Assembly: GCF_001434055.1 (NCBI RefSeq)
Contig: NZ_AZCZ01000006.1
Location: forward strand, 1 to 64,000
Source: Levilactobacillus parabrevis ATCC 53295
GTDB taxonomy: Bacteria; Bacillota; Bacilli; Lactobacillales; Lactobacillaceae
Length of the DNA stretch: 64,000 bases
Reading direction: 5' to 3'
A program made the translations under genes and the position numbers. The first letter of the stretch is position 1; every line of letters begins with the position of its first letter. The notes under the pieces were generated by a model. It made no database searches and was not told the origin of the DNA. It was given only the letters and a program-made list of their open reading frames with translations. This document shows, one piece after another, positions 52,949 to 62,516 of this stretch.

Positions 52949-55060
52949 TTGCCGACTAAGTCAAAAGCGAAAGCTAGTACAAAGAAGCGGCGGAAACCGC
53001 AAAAAAAATTAGTTATCGTGGAATCACCGGCTAAAGCCAAGACGATTGAAAAATATTTAGGGCGGACCTACAAGGTCGTTCCTAGTCTCGGCCACGTCAG
53101 AGATTTACCTAAGAGTTCGATGGGAATCGACTTCGATAACAACTACGACCCGCATTACATTTCCATTCGGGGTAAGGGCGATGTGATCAAGGGGTTGCGG
53201 GCTGAAGCCAAGAAGGCCAAAGCCGTCTACCTCGCATCTGACCCTGACCGTGAAGGAGAATCAATTGCCTGGCACTTGGCGCACATCCTGAACTTGGACG
53301 TCAACGACAAAAACCGGGTCACTTTTAACGAAATTACCAAAGACGCCGTCAAGGAAGCCTTTAAGACGCCCCGAACAATCGACATGAACCTGGTCAATGC
53401 GCAACAGGCCCGCCGGATTCTGGACCGGTTAGTGGGATACTCAATCTCACCACTGCTCTGGAAAAAGGTTAAGAAGGGTCTGAGTGCCGGTCGGGTGCAA
53501 TCCATCGCCTTGTCACTAATCATCGAACGGGAAAAGGAAATCAAAGCGTTCCAACCCGAAGAATACTGGACGATCGATGCCGACTTCAAGAAGTCCCGGA
53601 GTACCTTTGGTGCCAGTTTCTATGGTCTCAATGGGAAAAGGGCCGGCTTGAAAGATAACGCCGCCGTTCAAGATGTGCTGGCTAAACTGGATAAAAAGGG
53701 TGACTTTGACATCACCAACGTGGTTCGGAAGGAACGGAAACGTTCGCCGCAACCACCATTTACCACCAGCTCCATGCAACAGGACGCTAACCGGAAGTTG
53801 AACTTCCGAACGCGGAAGACCATGATGGCCGCCCAACAGCTTTACGAAGGAATCAACTTGGGTAAGGAAGGTACACAGGGGCTCATCACCTATATGCGGA
53901 CCGACTCGACGCGGATTTCCAGTATCGCTAAGCACGAGGCCTCAACCTTCATTCATGAGAAATACGGTGCCGAATACGCCGCAACCAAGCCCATCAAGGG
54001 TAAGTTGCCAGAAGGGGCGCAGGATGCCCATGAAGCCATCCGGCCAACCTCCGTATTCCGGACACCAGCTAGCCTGAAGGAACGTCTGAACAAGGATCAA
54101 TTCCGGTTATACCAATTGATCTGGAATCGCTTTGTGGCCAGTCAAATGACCAACGCTATCATGGATACCATGGCGGTAACGCTGAACCAAAACGGCGTGA
54201 CGTTCCGGGCCAACGGATCCAAGATGAAGTTTGAAGGGTTCTTAAAGATCTACAAGGATGGTAAGGAAAAGGACAATCTCCTGCCCGACCTCGAAATCGG
54301 TGACCAGGTTAAACTGGCCAAGACCGATCCGGCCCAACATTTCACGCAGCCACCTGCACGTTATTCCGAAGCCAACCTGATCAAGGCGCTGGAAGAAAAC
54401 GGTGTAGGTCGGCCATCAACCTATGCGCCAACGCTGGATACTATCCAACGCCGGTACTACGTCAAGTTGGTCGGTCGGCGATTTGAACCCACTGAACTGG
54501 GTGAAATCGTGGATAACATCATCAACGACTACTTCCCAGATATCGTCGACGTTGGCTTTACGGCCGACTTGGAAGGCGAACTGGATAGCGTTGAAGAAGG
54601 CAAGCAGGACTGGGTCAAGATTATTGATGACTTCTACAAACCATTCTCGACCGAAGTTGCCCATGCCGAGGATGCCATCGAAAAGATCCAGATTCGTGAC
54701 GAACCAGCCGGCTTTGACTGTGATATCTGTGGTGCTCCAATGGTCATCAAGATGGGCCGCTATGGGAAGTTCTACGCTTGCTCCCGGTTCCCAGATTGCC
54801 GCAATACCAAGCCAATCGTTAAGGAAATCGGTGTCGTTTGTCCCGTTTGTCATAAGGGCCAAGTCATCGAACGCAAGTCCAAGAAGAACCGAATCTTCTA
54901 CGGTTGTTCCCGTTACCCCGACTGTGACTTTGTCTCATGGGACAAGCCAGTCGGCCGTGATTGCCCGAAAGATGGTCACTATCTGGTCGCCAAGAAGATT
55001 CGTGGCGGTATTCAGATTGTTTGTCCAAACGGCGACTACGAAGAAGCCCCGCAGAAGTAG
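52949..55060 (+). CDS. topA: DNA topoisomerase I
   Basis: TopA relaxes negatively supercoiled DNA. The 703-residue protein has a Lys/Arg-rich start, the TOPRIM domain ([17 protein letters not shown] near residue 22; DPDREGE), the active-site tyrosine Y315 in YMRTDSTR, and two C-terminal four-cysteine zinc ribbons (about 590-620 and 632-663). A third, shorter Cys segment has lost part of its ligands. The start is TTG behind GGGAG. The 133-bp leader holds a hairpin (52854-52870). Confidence 0.96.
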   Translation: MPTKSKAKASTKKRRKPQKKLVIVESPAKAKTIEKYLGRTYKVVPSLGHVRDLPKSSMGIDFDNNYDPHYISIRGKGDVIKGLRAEAKKAKAVYLASDPDREGESIAWHLAHILNLDVNDKNRVTFNEITKDAVKEAFKTPRTIDMNLVNAQQARRILDRLVGYSISPLLWKKVKKGLSAGRVQSIALSLIIEREKEIKAFQPEEYWTIDADFKKSRSTFGASFYGLNGKRAGLKDNAAVQDVLAKLDKKGDFDITNVVRKERKRSPQPPFTTSSMQQDANRKLNFRTRKTMMAAQQLYEGINLGKEGTQGLITYMRTDSTRISSIAKHEASTFIHEKYGAEYAATKPIKGKLPEGAQDAHEAIRPTSVFRTPASLKERLNKDQFRLYQLIWNRFVASQMTNAIMDTMAVTLNQNGVTFRANGSKMKFEGFLKIYKDGKEKDNLLPDLEIGDQVKLAKTDPAQHFTQPPARYSEANLIKALEENGVGRPSTYAPTLDTIQRRYYVKLVGRRFEPTELGEIVDNIINDYFPDIVDVGFTADLEGELDSVEEGKQDWVKIIDDFYKPFSTEVAHAEDAIEKIQIRDEPAGFDCDICGAPMVIKMGRYGKFYACSRFPDCRNTKPIVKEIGVVCPVCHKGQVIERKSKKNRIFYGCSRYPDCDFVSWDKPVGRDCPKDGHYLVAKKIRGGIQIVCPNGDYEEAPQK

Positions 55061-55103
55061 GGGGCTGCGCGGAATCGTTGCTAAAATTCAAACCTGTTTC
55101 ACT

Positions 55104-55135
55104 GGCGTTGACCTCTCGGGGTCAGCGCCTTTTTT
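55104..55135 (+). terminator. Intrinsic terminator of topA
   Basis: GGCGTTGACC (55104-55113) with GGTCAGCGCC (55120-55129), one wobble, then six T. Confidence 0.88.
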
Positions 55136-55149
55136 GATCTTACACTTAT

Positions 55150-55202
55150 TACTAATGTAAAAAGTGCCGAGTTTGTCTCACTTTTTTTGAACAATCGTTT
55201 TA
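55150..55202. repeat. Short dispersed element, copy 2
   Basis: TACTAATGTAAAA, nine bases, TTTGTCTCA, then TCGTTTTAA; the first two blocks have the same order and spacing as at 13015-13045. A T-rich run inside gives it a terminator-like look here. Confidence 0.45.
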
Positions 55203-55270
55203 ACCAGACAATCATGCCCCCCCAACGGTAGCAATATTGTCGACGGGCATTTAGCGTTTTGCGCTACGAA

Positions 55271-55314
55271 AAAAACGACAGATCCACTCACTAACTGAGT
55301 AGATCTGTCGTTTT
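55271..55314. terminator. Terminator of the catA-like module
   Basis: AAAACGACAGATC pairs with GATCTGTCGTTTT, with CTCA/TGAG inside; on the minus strand a run of seven T follows. It may act in both directions. Confidence 0.85.
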
Positions 55315-55333
55315 GTAAAATGGTCATTAAATC

Positions 55334-56005
55334 TTAACTGGCTAACCACGCCTCAGGATGATCAAAGGCTAGTTGGAGCTGTTCGAAAAACTGGCTCACG
55401 TGGTAGCCGTCCGCTACCGCATGATGAATCGTCAGCGATAAAGGCATTTGCCACCGCTTCGCTTCCTGCTCGAACTTGCCGGCCTGAATAACTGGAAAGA
55501 AGGTATTCAGCGGCGTGAAGGGCAGTGGCGTGTAGCTGGTAAAGTGCGTCCAAGGAATGCTGCCAATCATGTAGGTGTTCTCGCTCTGCGGGGCCTTGGG
55601 CATTGGTGTTCGTTGATCGCCATATTCAGCCAGGTCGGCTAGATAGTTCTGATAGAATTGCGTGAAGTCCGGATCGTAGGCCGTCCACAGGCTGGAAATG
55701 CTGTGATCATCCGCGTGCATGACGGAATAGGCTGGGTGGATGACGTCGAAGCGTTGCAACTGCCCCGTGTTATCGCGGTACACTCTGAACTCCGGTGTCT
55801 GGGCGATAACCTTTGAGACCAAGTAGAGGTAGGCCGCATTAAATTTCAAATCGCGGGCCGCTAACCACTCCTTGGTCGCCGTGACGTCCAGGTCCACGGT
55901 CAGGGTGAATCCCGTTGGCATCATCTTGGTGAAGTAATAAAAGTATTCGCGACGCGGCCACGTGGCCATGTCGATGGGGGTGCTGTGTGTATTTAAGGGG
56001 TGCAT
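55334..56005 (-). CDS. CatA-like acetyltransferase
   Basis: A 223-residue protein of the chloramphenicol O-acetyltransferase fold. The catalytic HHAVADG motif is intact (H195) near the C-terminus, and the N-terminal WPRREYFYYF segment is typical. Known CAT enzymes are trimers that acetylate chloramphenicol using acetyl-CoA. The usual Cys of HHAVCDG is Ala here, so the substrate and any resistance phenotype are uncertain. The ATG at 56005 follows AAAGGAA and lies one base after the stop of the upstream regulator-like gene; the two form an operon. Confidence 0.82.
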   Translation of the reverse strand: MHPLNTHSTPIDMATWPRREYFYYFTKMMPTGFTLTVDLDVTATKEWLAARDLKFNAAYLYLVSKVIAQTPEFRVYRDNTGQLQRFDVIHPAYSVMHADDHSISSLWTAYDPDFTQFYQNYLADLAEYGDQRTPMPKAPQSENTYMIGSIPWTHFTSYTPLPFTPLNTFFPVIQAGKFEQEAKRWQMPLSLTIHHAVADGYHVSQFFEQLQLAFDHPEAWLAS

Positions 56006-56006
56006 G

Positions 56007-57101
56007 TTAATTCCTTTCTGACTGGTTGTAAGCCGGTTGGCATTTCTCCAGCCACTCGGCTTTGAGGTCCTTGAGCGTCTGTCGGAGGTTATCGACTTCG
56101 GCGACATCTGCCTTCCAGAGGACACTGTATGTAAAAGCGTCCACTCCTAAAGTATTCCAATCTTTTTGGAGCTCGGTGTCGTGGTAGAAGTTTCCGTTTA
56201 AGTTGGTTTGGTAATAGCCCCAGCGATTGTGAATGTTGCGCGCGACGTCGATGAAGGCCTTACCGTTCTGGTTGTTTTTAATCTGAATCACACCGTAGAA
56301 GGTCGGTGCCGCCTTGTAATTTTGAATGAGTTCTTTACGATTCATGTGTAACTCCTTATCGTCAGGTTGCCGCCAATAGTCACTGCCACTTGCCGTGCGG
56401 TTAAGGAAACCATAGTCGACCAGGTAGCGGCGTAACAGGGGATAATCGGCATAAATTAGCTTGAGTTTGGCCGTCAGCTCCTGTTCCGTGAAATGCTGGG
56501 CCGCGGGAATCGTCTGGCTAATGCGCTTCAGGATAGCCAAGATTGCTTTCTGATGTTTGGGCCACCGAGCTAACTTCAAAGGTACGGTCGAGGTGAAGTA
56601 CTTCGCCACCAGTTGCTCGTATTCGTCAGTGGTAATGGCAAAACGGTCATTCATTTGCACTTTCTGGTCGGGTAACGTCACCAGTTGATCGGCAGTCGTT
56701 GGCTGATTGAAGACCTGTTCGTAAATGGCGAGGTAGAGCTTAGCCTGCTTAGCCTTTTCACGGAAGGTAAATTTCTGATGGCGTACGGTTGCCGCCGCAA
56801 TGCCCATCTGTTCGGCAATGGCCGCATCTTTCTGGCCTTGAGCAAACGCCAGCAATAGGTCTCGTTGCTTGGTCGTTAACGTATTGTATTTGTTGTCGGT
56901 TTGAATCAGGTCAGCTACGGCATGGGGGTGTTCGGTCGCGAGATGCCGCCGAATCATGGTTGCCGCCGGATAAAATTTGTCGTCTTCCGGGAAGACTTGG
57001 TCCTTGGCAAACGTTGCCCCACAAGCATTGCAAACGTATGCTGCAGCCGTTTCATGCCATCCCTGTTCAATTTCAGTCAGTGTCAGATCAACTAGGTTCA
57101 T
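56007..57101 (-). CDS. Zinc-finger/LuxR-HTH/DUF2087/GIY-YIG-like protein
   Basis: A 364-residue multidomain protein. Residues 20-60 have a C2H2-like zinc site (C24, C27, H53, H58). Residues about 75-130 are a LuxR-type helix-turn-helix (LTTKQRDLLLAFAQGQKDAAIA). About 180-240 matches the DUF2087 domain (KRISQTIPAAQHFTEQELTAK). About 280-345 resembles a GIY-YIG nuclease domain, with YGVIQI and NIHNRW but FID instead of YIG and no obvious catalytic Glu, so it may be inactive. It is probably the regulator of the downstream catA-like gene. The ATG follows GGAGGG. Confidence 0.75.
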   Translation of the reverse strand: MNLVDLTLTEIEQGWHETAAAYVCNACGATFAKDQVFPEDDKFYPAATMIRRHLATEHPHAVADLIQTDNKYNTLTTKQRDLLLAFAQGQKDAAIAEQMGIAAATVRHQKFTFREKAKQAKLYLAIYEQVFNQPTTADQLVTLPDQKVQMNDRFAITTDEYEQLVAKYFTSTVPLKLARWPKHQKAILAILKRISQTIPAAQHFTEQELTAKLKLIYADYPLLRRYLVDYGFLNRTASGSDYWRQPDDKELHMNRKELIQNYKAAPTFYGVIQIKNNQNGKAFIDVARNIHNRWGYYQTNLNGNFYHDTELQKDWNTLGVDAFTYSVLWKADVAEVDNLRQTLKDLKAEWLEKCQPAYNQSERN

Positions 57102-57124
57102 GCCTCATCCCTCCAATGGCATCT

Positions 57125-57153
57125 ACTTTACAAATGTTTACAGAATATGTCAA
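57125..57153 (-). promoter_or_regulatory. Promoter of the DUF2087-catA-like operon
   Basis: On the minus strand TTGACA (57153-57148), a 17-bp spacer and TAAAGT (57130-57125), placed 24 bp before the ATG. Confidence 0.75.
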
Positions 57154-57407
57154 CAACTAATTTAATCTATTTATTCGACTTGAGTAAATCCAACCGCGAT
57201 CTACGGCTTTTTCCAGCTTTCAATTCATCATGTTATGTTTATAGAAATGATAAACAAAAATGCTAGAACTTCCAGAATCACACCAATTACCGCTCAGCAT
57301 CAGCCTTAACACGCGAGCTTATCCCGCCCGCTCACAACATTTCTGATGAGTTAGTTGAGTTTTTAGGGCGCGTTTGCTAGCATTAACACGTACAGGAGGT
57401 GTCAGCC
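57154..57407. other. Upstream region of xerC
   Basis: AT-rich, without a gene or strong hairpin. It should contain the xerC-hslVU promoter, but no well-spaced sigma-70 pair is obvious. The 306-bp gap also marks the right border of the minus-strand accessory module. Confidence 0.4.
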
Positions 57408-58340
57408 GTGGCTTCAGCAGTCGCACAATTCATGACTTACCTGAGTGGTGAGCGTCAGTATTCACCCGAAACCGTGAAGGCCTACCAGGAAGACTTAGCT
57501 GAGTTCAGTCACTTCCTACAGGACAACGGTGGTGAGAAGCCCTGGACGCAGATCGACCAACTTGACGTGGAGGTCTACCTCAGCGACTTGTATGATCATC
57601 ACTACGCGCGGACAACGATTGCCCGCAAGCTCTCAACGCTGCGGTCGTTCTACAACTTCCTGATGAGCAATGGCCTGGCCAAAGACGATCCGTTCGCCTA
57701 CGTTCAGCTCAAGCACCATCAGAGTCATTTGCCCCGCTTCTTCTACGAACGAGAAATGACGGCGCTGTTCACGGCCGCCGCAGGCAACCCTAATCAGCAA
57801 TTGGCAACGCGGGATTCCGCCGTGCTGGAGATTCTCTATGGTACCGGGATTCGGGTCAGCGAGTGTGTCAATCTGACCCAACGCGATGTGGATTTTGATA
57901 ATCGCATCATGCTGGTTCATGGGAAGGGCAACAAGGAACGCTATGTGCCATTTGGCCACTACGCTAGTGACGCCCTGGAAACGTATTTCACGGCGGCGCG
58001 GACGCCCTTGATGACCAAGTATCATCAGCAACATGACTACGTCTTTATCAATGCCCATGGGGGTCAGCTGACCACGGCGGGCGTGACGTATCTGCTCAAT
58101 CAGATCATCAAGCGCAGTAGTCTGACCAGTGAGATTCATCCCCACATGCTGCGGCATACGTTTGCCACACACCTACTCAACAACGGCGCAGACTTGCGTT
58201 CAGTTCAGGAGCTACTGGGTCACAGCAGTCTCTCGACCACGCAGATCTACACGCACGTGACGCGAGAACACCTCCAACGGGATTATCGTCAATTCTTTCC
58301 CCGTGCAACTGAAGACAAGGACCAACCGAAGCAATCATAA
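57408..58340 (+). CDS. xerC: Tyrosine recombinase XerC
   Basis: XerC is the partner of XerD in chromosome dimer resolution. The 310-residue protein has the SAM-like N-domain and the catalytic set R149 ([10 protein letters not shown]), [19 protein letters not shown] and nucleophile Y281 (QIYTH). The GTG at 57408 lies behind AGGAGGTG. It heads the xerC-hslV-hslU cluster typical of Firmicutes, usually preceded by topA and trmFO; here an accessory module takes the trmFO place. Confidence 0.94.
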   Translation: MASAVAQFMTYLSGERQYSPETVKAYQEDLAEFSHFLQDNGGEKPWTQIDQLDVEVYLSDLYDHHYARTTIARKLSTLRSFYNFLMSNGLAKDDPFAYVQLKHHQSHLPRFFYEREMTALFTAAAGNPNQQLATRDSAVLEILYGTGIRVSECVNLTQRDVDFDNRIMLVHGKGNKERYVPFGHYASDALETYFTAARTPLMTKYHQQHDYVFINAHGGQLTTAGVTYLLNQIIKRSSLTSEIHPHMLRHTFATHLLNNGADLRSVQELLGHSSLSTTQIYTHVTREHLQRDYRQFFPRATEDKDQPKQS

Positions 58341-58354
58341 GGAGACTACTAACT

Positions 58355-58897
58355 ATGCCAGTAAAATTTGAAGCAACAACCATCTGTGCCGTCCGTCATA
58401 ATGGCCACAACGCCATGGCGGGTGACGGCCAAGTCACGATGGGTGAAAAAGTCATCATGAAGGGGACCGCTCACAAGATTCGTCGGATCTACAATAACCA
58501 AGTCGTTGTTGGATTCGCCGGTAGTGTCGCCGATGCCTTTAACCTAGAAGAAAAATTCGAAGGCCAACTCAACGAATACAGTGGTAACCTGCAACGGGCT
58601 GCCGTTGAACTCGCTAAGCAGTGGCGTTCCGACCAAGCTTTGCAAAAATTGGAAGCCTTACTGATCGTCATGGACAAGGACGAAATGCTCCTGGTTTCTG
58701 GGTCCGGTGAAGTCATTGCCCCCGATGACGACATCTTAGCCATCGGTTCTGGTGGGAACTTTGCCTTAGCCGCAGCGACGGCTTTACACCACCACGCCAA
58801 GGAAATGAGTGCCAAGGAAATTGCCGAAAGCGCCATTCACATTGCCGGTGGTATCGATATCTTTACGAACGAAAACGTTATTTCTGAAGAACTTTAA
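58355..58897 (+). CDS. hslV: ATP-dependent protease proteolytic subunit HslV (ClpQ)
   Basis: HslV forms the proteolytic double hexamer of the HslUV protease. The 180-residue protein has the conserved [22 protein letters not shown] and [10 protein letters not shown] blocks. The catalytic Thr normally follows the initiator Met; here seven residues (MPVKFEA) precede TT. Bacillus ClpQ has a similar extension but uses Ser2, which is Pro here. So Thr8 would need processing, or the true mechanism differs. The ATG follows AAGGAGA, 14 bases after xerC. Confidence 0.94.
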   Translation: MPVKFEATTICAVRHNGHNAMAGDGQVTMGEKVIMKGTAHKIRRIYNNQVVVGFAGSVADAFNLEEKFEGQLNEYSGNLQRAAVELAKQWRSDQALQKLEALLIVMDKDEMLLVSGSGEVIAPDDDILAIGSGGNFALAAATALHHHAKEMSAKEIAESAIHIAGGIDIFTNENVISEEL

Positions 58898-58916
58898 ATC
58901 TGGAGGATTGAGAATA

Positions 58917-60329
58917 GTGGACGCAATTAATAAAACACCTAAAGAGATCGTCGGCTTACTTGACCAATACGTCATCGGTCAGGACGAAGCTAAAAAGGCG
59001 ATCGCCATTGCCTTACGGAACCGTTACCGCCGCATGCAACTCGACGCCGCCATGCAAGAAGAAATTTCACCTAAGAACATGTTGATGATCGGACCGACCG
59101 GGGTCGGGAAAACTGAAATTGCCCGCCGGTTAGCCAAGATCGTTCACGCACCATTCACCAAGGTTGAAGCCAGCAAGTTTACCGAGGTTGGTTACGTCGG
59201 CCGTGACGTGGAATCCATGGTTCGTGACTTGGTTGAAGTCTCCGTTGCTATGGAAAAGCAGGACCAATTCAAGAACGTCCGCGCCGATGCCACACAGGCT
59301 GCCAACAAGCGGTTAGTTAAGTTGTTGGCTCCAGCTAAGAAGAAGGAAAACAAGAACAATAACGACTTTTCAAACATGATGAACATGTTCTCCCAGATGC
59401 AAAACGGCCAAATGCCAACGGCACCTAGCGAACAAGAAGAAGTTACCGATGAGATTCGCAACGAACGCCTGTCCTTAACGGAACAACTTAATAAAGGCTT
59501 ACTCGAAAATCATATGGTTGAGTTGGAAATGGACGATCCCCAACAAGCTAGCGCCACTGATAACAACATGCTGGGCCAAATGGGAATCGATTTAAACGAC
59601 ACCTTGGGTTCCATCATGCCTAAGAAGCGGATCAAACGGACAGTTACGGTCGCCGAAGCTCGCGAAATCTTGGTCAGTGAAGAATCAGAAAAACTGGTCA
59701 ACAACGCCGACATCAATCATGACGCCATCAAGCGCGCTGAAAACACCGGGATCATCTTCCTCGATGAAATTGACAAGATCACCAAGGGGAGTGGCCAGAA
59801 CAGTGGTGACGTCTCCCGTGAAGGGGTTCAACGCGACATCCTGCCAATCGTTGAAGGGACGCAAGTTAAGACGAAGTATGGGACCATCGATACTGATCAC
59901 ATTCTCTTCATCGCGGCTGGGGCCTTTGCGGAATCCAAGCCAAGCGATTTGATTGCTGAACTACAAGGTCGTTTCCCAATTCGGGTGGAATTAAACGACC
60001 TCAGCAAAAAAGACTTTGTTCGGATCTTGACCGAACCAAACAACGCCTTAATCAAGCAATACATTGCTTTGATTGGAACCGACAACGTCAAGGTGACCTT
60101 CACCATGGAAGCCATTGAACGCATTGCCGAATTGGCCTTTGAACTGAACCACGAGAACCAAAACATTGGGGCTCGGCGGTTACAGACAGTTCTGGAAAAA
60201 CTCCTGGAGGATCTGCTTTACGAAGGACCTGACATGGGGACCGGCGACGTCACAATTACCGAAAGTTACGTTAACGATAAGATCGGTGATATCGTTCAGA
60301 ACAAGGATTTATCACGGTACATCCTATAA
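58917..60329 (+). CDS. hslU: HslUV ATPase subunit HslU (ClpY)
   Basis: HslU is the AAA+ unfoldase that feeds HslV. The 470-residue protein has the Walker A GPTGVGKT near residue 59, GYVGRDVE pore-loop motif, an I-domain (about 130-250, low-complexity Asn/Met-rich start), Walker B IIFLDEIDKI near 279, and the sensor/C-terminal region ending DLSRYIL. The start is GTG at 58917, behind GGAGG; the frame is open upstream into hslV without a site. Confidence 0.96.
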   Translation: MDAINKTPKEIVGLLDQYVIGQDEAKKAIAIALRNRYRRMQLDAAMQEEISPKNMLMIGPTGVGKTEIARRLAKIVHAPFTKVEASKFTEVGYVGRDVESMVRDLVEVSVAMEKQDQFKNVRADATQAANKRLVKLLAPAKKKENKNNNDFSNMMNMFSQMQNGQMPTAPSEQEEVTDEIRNERLSLTEQLNKGLLENHMVELEMDDPQQASATDNNMLGQMGIDLNDTLGSIMPKKRIKRTVTVAEAREILVSEESEKLVNNADINHDAIKRAENTGIIFLDEIDKITKGSGQNSGDVSREGVQRDILPIVEGTQVKTKYGTIDTDHILFIAAGAFAESKPSDLIAELQGRFPIRVELNDLSKKDFVRILTEPNNALIKQYIALIGTDNVKVTFTMEAIERIAELAFELNHENQNIGARRLQTVLEKLLEDLLYEGPDMGTGDVTITESYVNDKIGDIVQNKDLSRYIL

Positions 60330-60340
60330 ACGTATACGGG

Positions 60341-60366
60341 GCCAGGACGGTTGTCTTGGCTCTTTT
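60341..60366 (+). terminator. Intrinsic terminator of xerC-hslVU
   Basis: GCCAGGAC (60341-60348) with GTCTTGGC (60353-60360), one wobble, followed by TCTTTT. Confidence 0.75.
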
Positions 60367-60418
60367 ACGTTGCGTAAGGTATGATAAGAGATAACAGATA
60401 ACTGTGGGAGGAATTGCG

Positions 60419-61294
60419 ATGATCACGTTGAAGAATGACTATCTGACGGTGAAAATCAATCCGTTAGGTGCCGAGTTAACCAGTGTCAAAGACAATGAAA
60501 GCGGCTTGGAATACATGTGGCAAGCCGATAAAGCTTATTGGGGCCGCCATGCGCCGATTCTCTTTCCCATCGTCGGCCGGTTACAGGATAACCAGTACCG
60601 GTTAAACGGGGAAACGTACCACATGACGCAGCACGGTTTCGCACGTGACCGTGAATTCACGATCATTGATCAGACCGACACTCAGGTCAGTCTGGAATTA
60701 ACGGCCGATGATGAAACCAAGGCGCTGTATCCGCAAGACTTCATCCTGACGCTGTCCTATGAACTGGTCGATCACCAGCTCAAGGTCAACGCGACGGTGA
60801 CGAATCCTACCGATGAGGCCATGGTCTTCTCGTTCGGCGCGCATCCTGGGTTCAACGTGCCATTTGGTGGCGCATTAGCCGACTTTACTGACTATAACGT
60901 GACCGTTTCACCCAAGCAGACCTATCAACGCGTGCCACTAGTCGGGCCGTACAGCGATACGAAGCATTCTGTGCCGCTAGACCTGCACCAGCCGTTGTCG
61001 TTAAAGCACGACTTGTTCGACCATGACGCCCAGGTGCTGACGCTCGACAACCACGAGACGACGGTTATGCTCAGCACGCCCTCAGACGACCACGGTATCG
61101 CCTTAACGGTCGCCGCCCCGTATCTGGGCATCTGGTCACCTTATCCCAAGCAAGCACCGTTCGTGTGCTTAGAACCATGGTGGGGCCTAGCAGACGACGT
61201 TCAAGCCACGGGTGACTTGGAGACAAAGGTTGCCATTCAGAAGCTGGCTGGTAAGGATTCCTTTAAGGCGAGTTATCAGATCACTTACTTCTAG
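60419..61294 (+). CDS. Aldose 1-epimerase family protein
   Basis: A 291-residue protein of the galactose mutarotase-like fold (LacX subgroup). Visible are the aldose-epimerase hallmarks: the APILFPIVGRLQDNQY segment (residues about 43-58), MTQHGFARDREF with the catalytic-type His, GAHPGFNVPF near 142, and CLEPWWGLADD near 250. It interconverts sugar anomers; the exact sugar is unknown. The ATG at 60419 follows GGGAGG. It lies alone between hslU and a repeat-containing gap. Confidence 0.88.
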   Translation: MITLKNDYLTVKINPLGAELTSVKDNESGLEYMWQADKAYWGRHAPILFPIVGRLQDNQYRLNGETYHMTQHGFARDREFTIIDQTDTQVSLELTADDETKALYPQDFILTLSYELVDHQLKVNATVTNPTDEAMVFSFGAHPGFNVPFGGALADFTDYNVTVSPKQTYQRVPLVGPYSDTKHSVPLDLHQPLSLKHDLFDHDAQVLTLDNHETTVMLSTPSDDHGIALTVAAPYLGIWSPYPKQAPFVCLEPWWGLADDVQATGDLETKVAIQKLAGKDSFKASYQITYF

Positions 61295-61432
61295 GCAGCT
61301 GAAAACAACCGACTACGAACACCCGGGGTTTCACACGGTTGACAGCTGTAAGATAGTCTTCGGTATCGCGATCGCATGGTCAGCAACAGAACTAACCGAT
61401 ACTTCCGACGATGGTTCGGTTAAAGCTATAGT

Positions 61433-61549
61433 TAAACGTTATTTTAGCCGGAGGCAGCCAGCCGTGGCGGCGTTGCAAGGCCGCTCCTTGGCTGTAGGCG
61501 TTCCCCCACAGCAGGCGGAATTGCTGTCTGCCGCAGGCGATAATGTTTA
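61433..61549. repeat. Dispersed inverted-repeat element, copy B
   Basis: TAAACGTTAT (61433-61442) pairs with ATAATGTTTA (61540-61549). Inside, GCCGGAGGCAG (61447-61457) pairs with CTGCCGCAGGC (61528-61538) at nine of eleven positions. The reverse complement matches copy A at 16166-16392, including the CGCCTGCGGC, GCCTGCT and TGGGG blocks and the CCTCCGGCT end. The two mismatches in the inner stem occur at the same positions in both copies. Confidence 0.7.
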
Positions 61550-61570
61550 GCCACAGCTTTCAAACCATAA

Positions 61571-61606
61571 GAAAAGGGCTCCCAGCGACAATTGTCGTTG
61601 AGAGCC
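61571..61606 (-). terminator. Intrinsic terminator of plsY
   Basis: GGCTC...GCGAC-AATT-GTCGT...GAGCC (61577-61606) forms a long stem; on the minus strand CCCTTTTCTT follows. Confidence 0.8.
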
Positions 61607-61615
61607 TTCGGTATC

Positions 61616-62239
61616 CTATTTAGCGTGGCGCTTCTGGTAGCCATGACCAAATGGCACCAGTGACTCTGTCCCATTTTTGATCCGACTAATATTGGTCCGG
61701 TGACGGTAGAAGACGAACACCGTCAGAATAAAGGCGATGCCTGTCAGATACCAATCATGAAACCCTAACGAGATCAGGGTGATCAACGAAAAGGCAATCA
61801 TGCTGGCGAGACTGACCATACTGGTCCAATAGATCAGGCTGACCCATAGTCCGGCCGCAATCACAAACATTAACGGGTTGTATGCCAGTAGCATCCCCGC
61901 TGAAGTGGCCACCGCCTTACCACCCTTGAAGTGGTCAAAGACGGATACAGTGTGGCCAAGAACCGCAAACAGCCCGAATAAGAGGGGCGTCGCGGTGCCA
62001 AAGATCGTGGTCACGTGTCCCCAAGTGGGAAGCAGTGTGGCCACCGTGCCTTTCGCAATATCAAGGACCATCACAACCGTCCCGGCATACGGTCCGAGGA
62101 CCCGGTAAGTGTTGGTCGTCCCAATATTACCGGAACCGGATTGACGAATGTCGGTGTGGAAGAAGGTCTTACCCACCCAGACACCATTTGGAATGGCCCC
62201 CAGGAGGTAGGCCACAATGAGTAACCCAATTAATTTCAC
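61616..62239 (-). CDS. plsY: Acyl-phosphate glycerol-3-phosphate acyltransferase
   Basis: PlsY transfers an acyl chain from acyl-phosphate to glycerol-3-phosphate, the first step of phospholipid synthesis in Gram-positives. The 207-residue membrane protein has about five or six helices and the conserved loops: GAIPNGVWVGK, DIRQSGSGNIGTTNTYR (residues about 30-46), and FDHFKGGKAVAT near 103. The start is GTG at 62239 behind GGAGG. The divergent arrangement with parE is usual in lactobacilli. Confidence 0.95.
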   Translation of the reverse strand: MKLIGLLIVAYLLGAIPNGVWVGKTFFHTDIRQSGSGNIGTTNTYRVLGPYAGTVVMVLDIAKGTVATLLPTWGHVTTIFGTATPLLFGLFAVLGHTVSVFDHFKGGKAVATSAGMLLAYNPLMFVIAAGLWVSLIYWTSMVSLASMIAFSLITLISLGFHDWYLTGIAFILTVFVFYRHRTNISRIKNGTESLVPFGHGYQKRHAK

Positions 62240-62433
62240 GCGTAATTCCTCCGCTCTTTCTCCCGACGACCGTCCTCACTGAGGTATAGCGGCCGTCACT
62301 AATAAGCTGCTCTATATTTTAGCATGTTTTACGCATTACGCCAATTATATCAGGAAACTAGCCAGCTTTTAGTTTCCTGTGGTATGATAATGTGGTTACT
62401 GAAAACCCACCTCATGCGATTTGTACGATTTAT

Positions 62434-62462
62434 TTGAACATACGTTCGTATTAGGGTAAACT
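62434..62462 (+). promoter_or_regulatory. Promoter of parE
   Basis: TTGAAC (62434-62439), 17-bp spacer, TAAACT (62457-62462), 54 bp before the parE ATG. Confidence 0.65.
62435..62448 (+). promoter_or_regulatory. LexA/DinR-type SOS box at the parE promoter
   Basis: TGAACATACGTTCG matches CGAACRNRYGTTYG at 13 of 14 positions. It overlaps the -35 of the proposed parE promoter, as expected for repression. Confidence 0.75.
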
Positions 62463-62516
62463 AAAGGGTATCGTAAAAGCAATTTTAAATCTAGTAAAAG
62501 TAAAGGGGATTTACGC

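Larger units (their letters stand above)
61295..61615. other. Repeat-containing gap between the epimerase gene and plsY
   Basis: A 321-bp non-coding gap with a small AACCGA/TCGGTT hairpin (about 61401-61431), copy B of the dispersed inverted-repeat family (61433-61549) and the plsY terminator (61571-61606). Short open frames here overlap these elements and are not credible genes. Confidence 0.6.

Noticed and set aside
54423-55160. 245-codon plus-strand ORF out of frame with topA
   Set aside because: It overlaps the topA zinc-ribbon region and runs through the topA terminator; topA in the other frame is intact.
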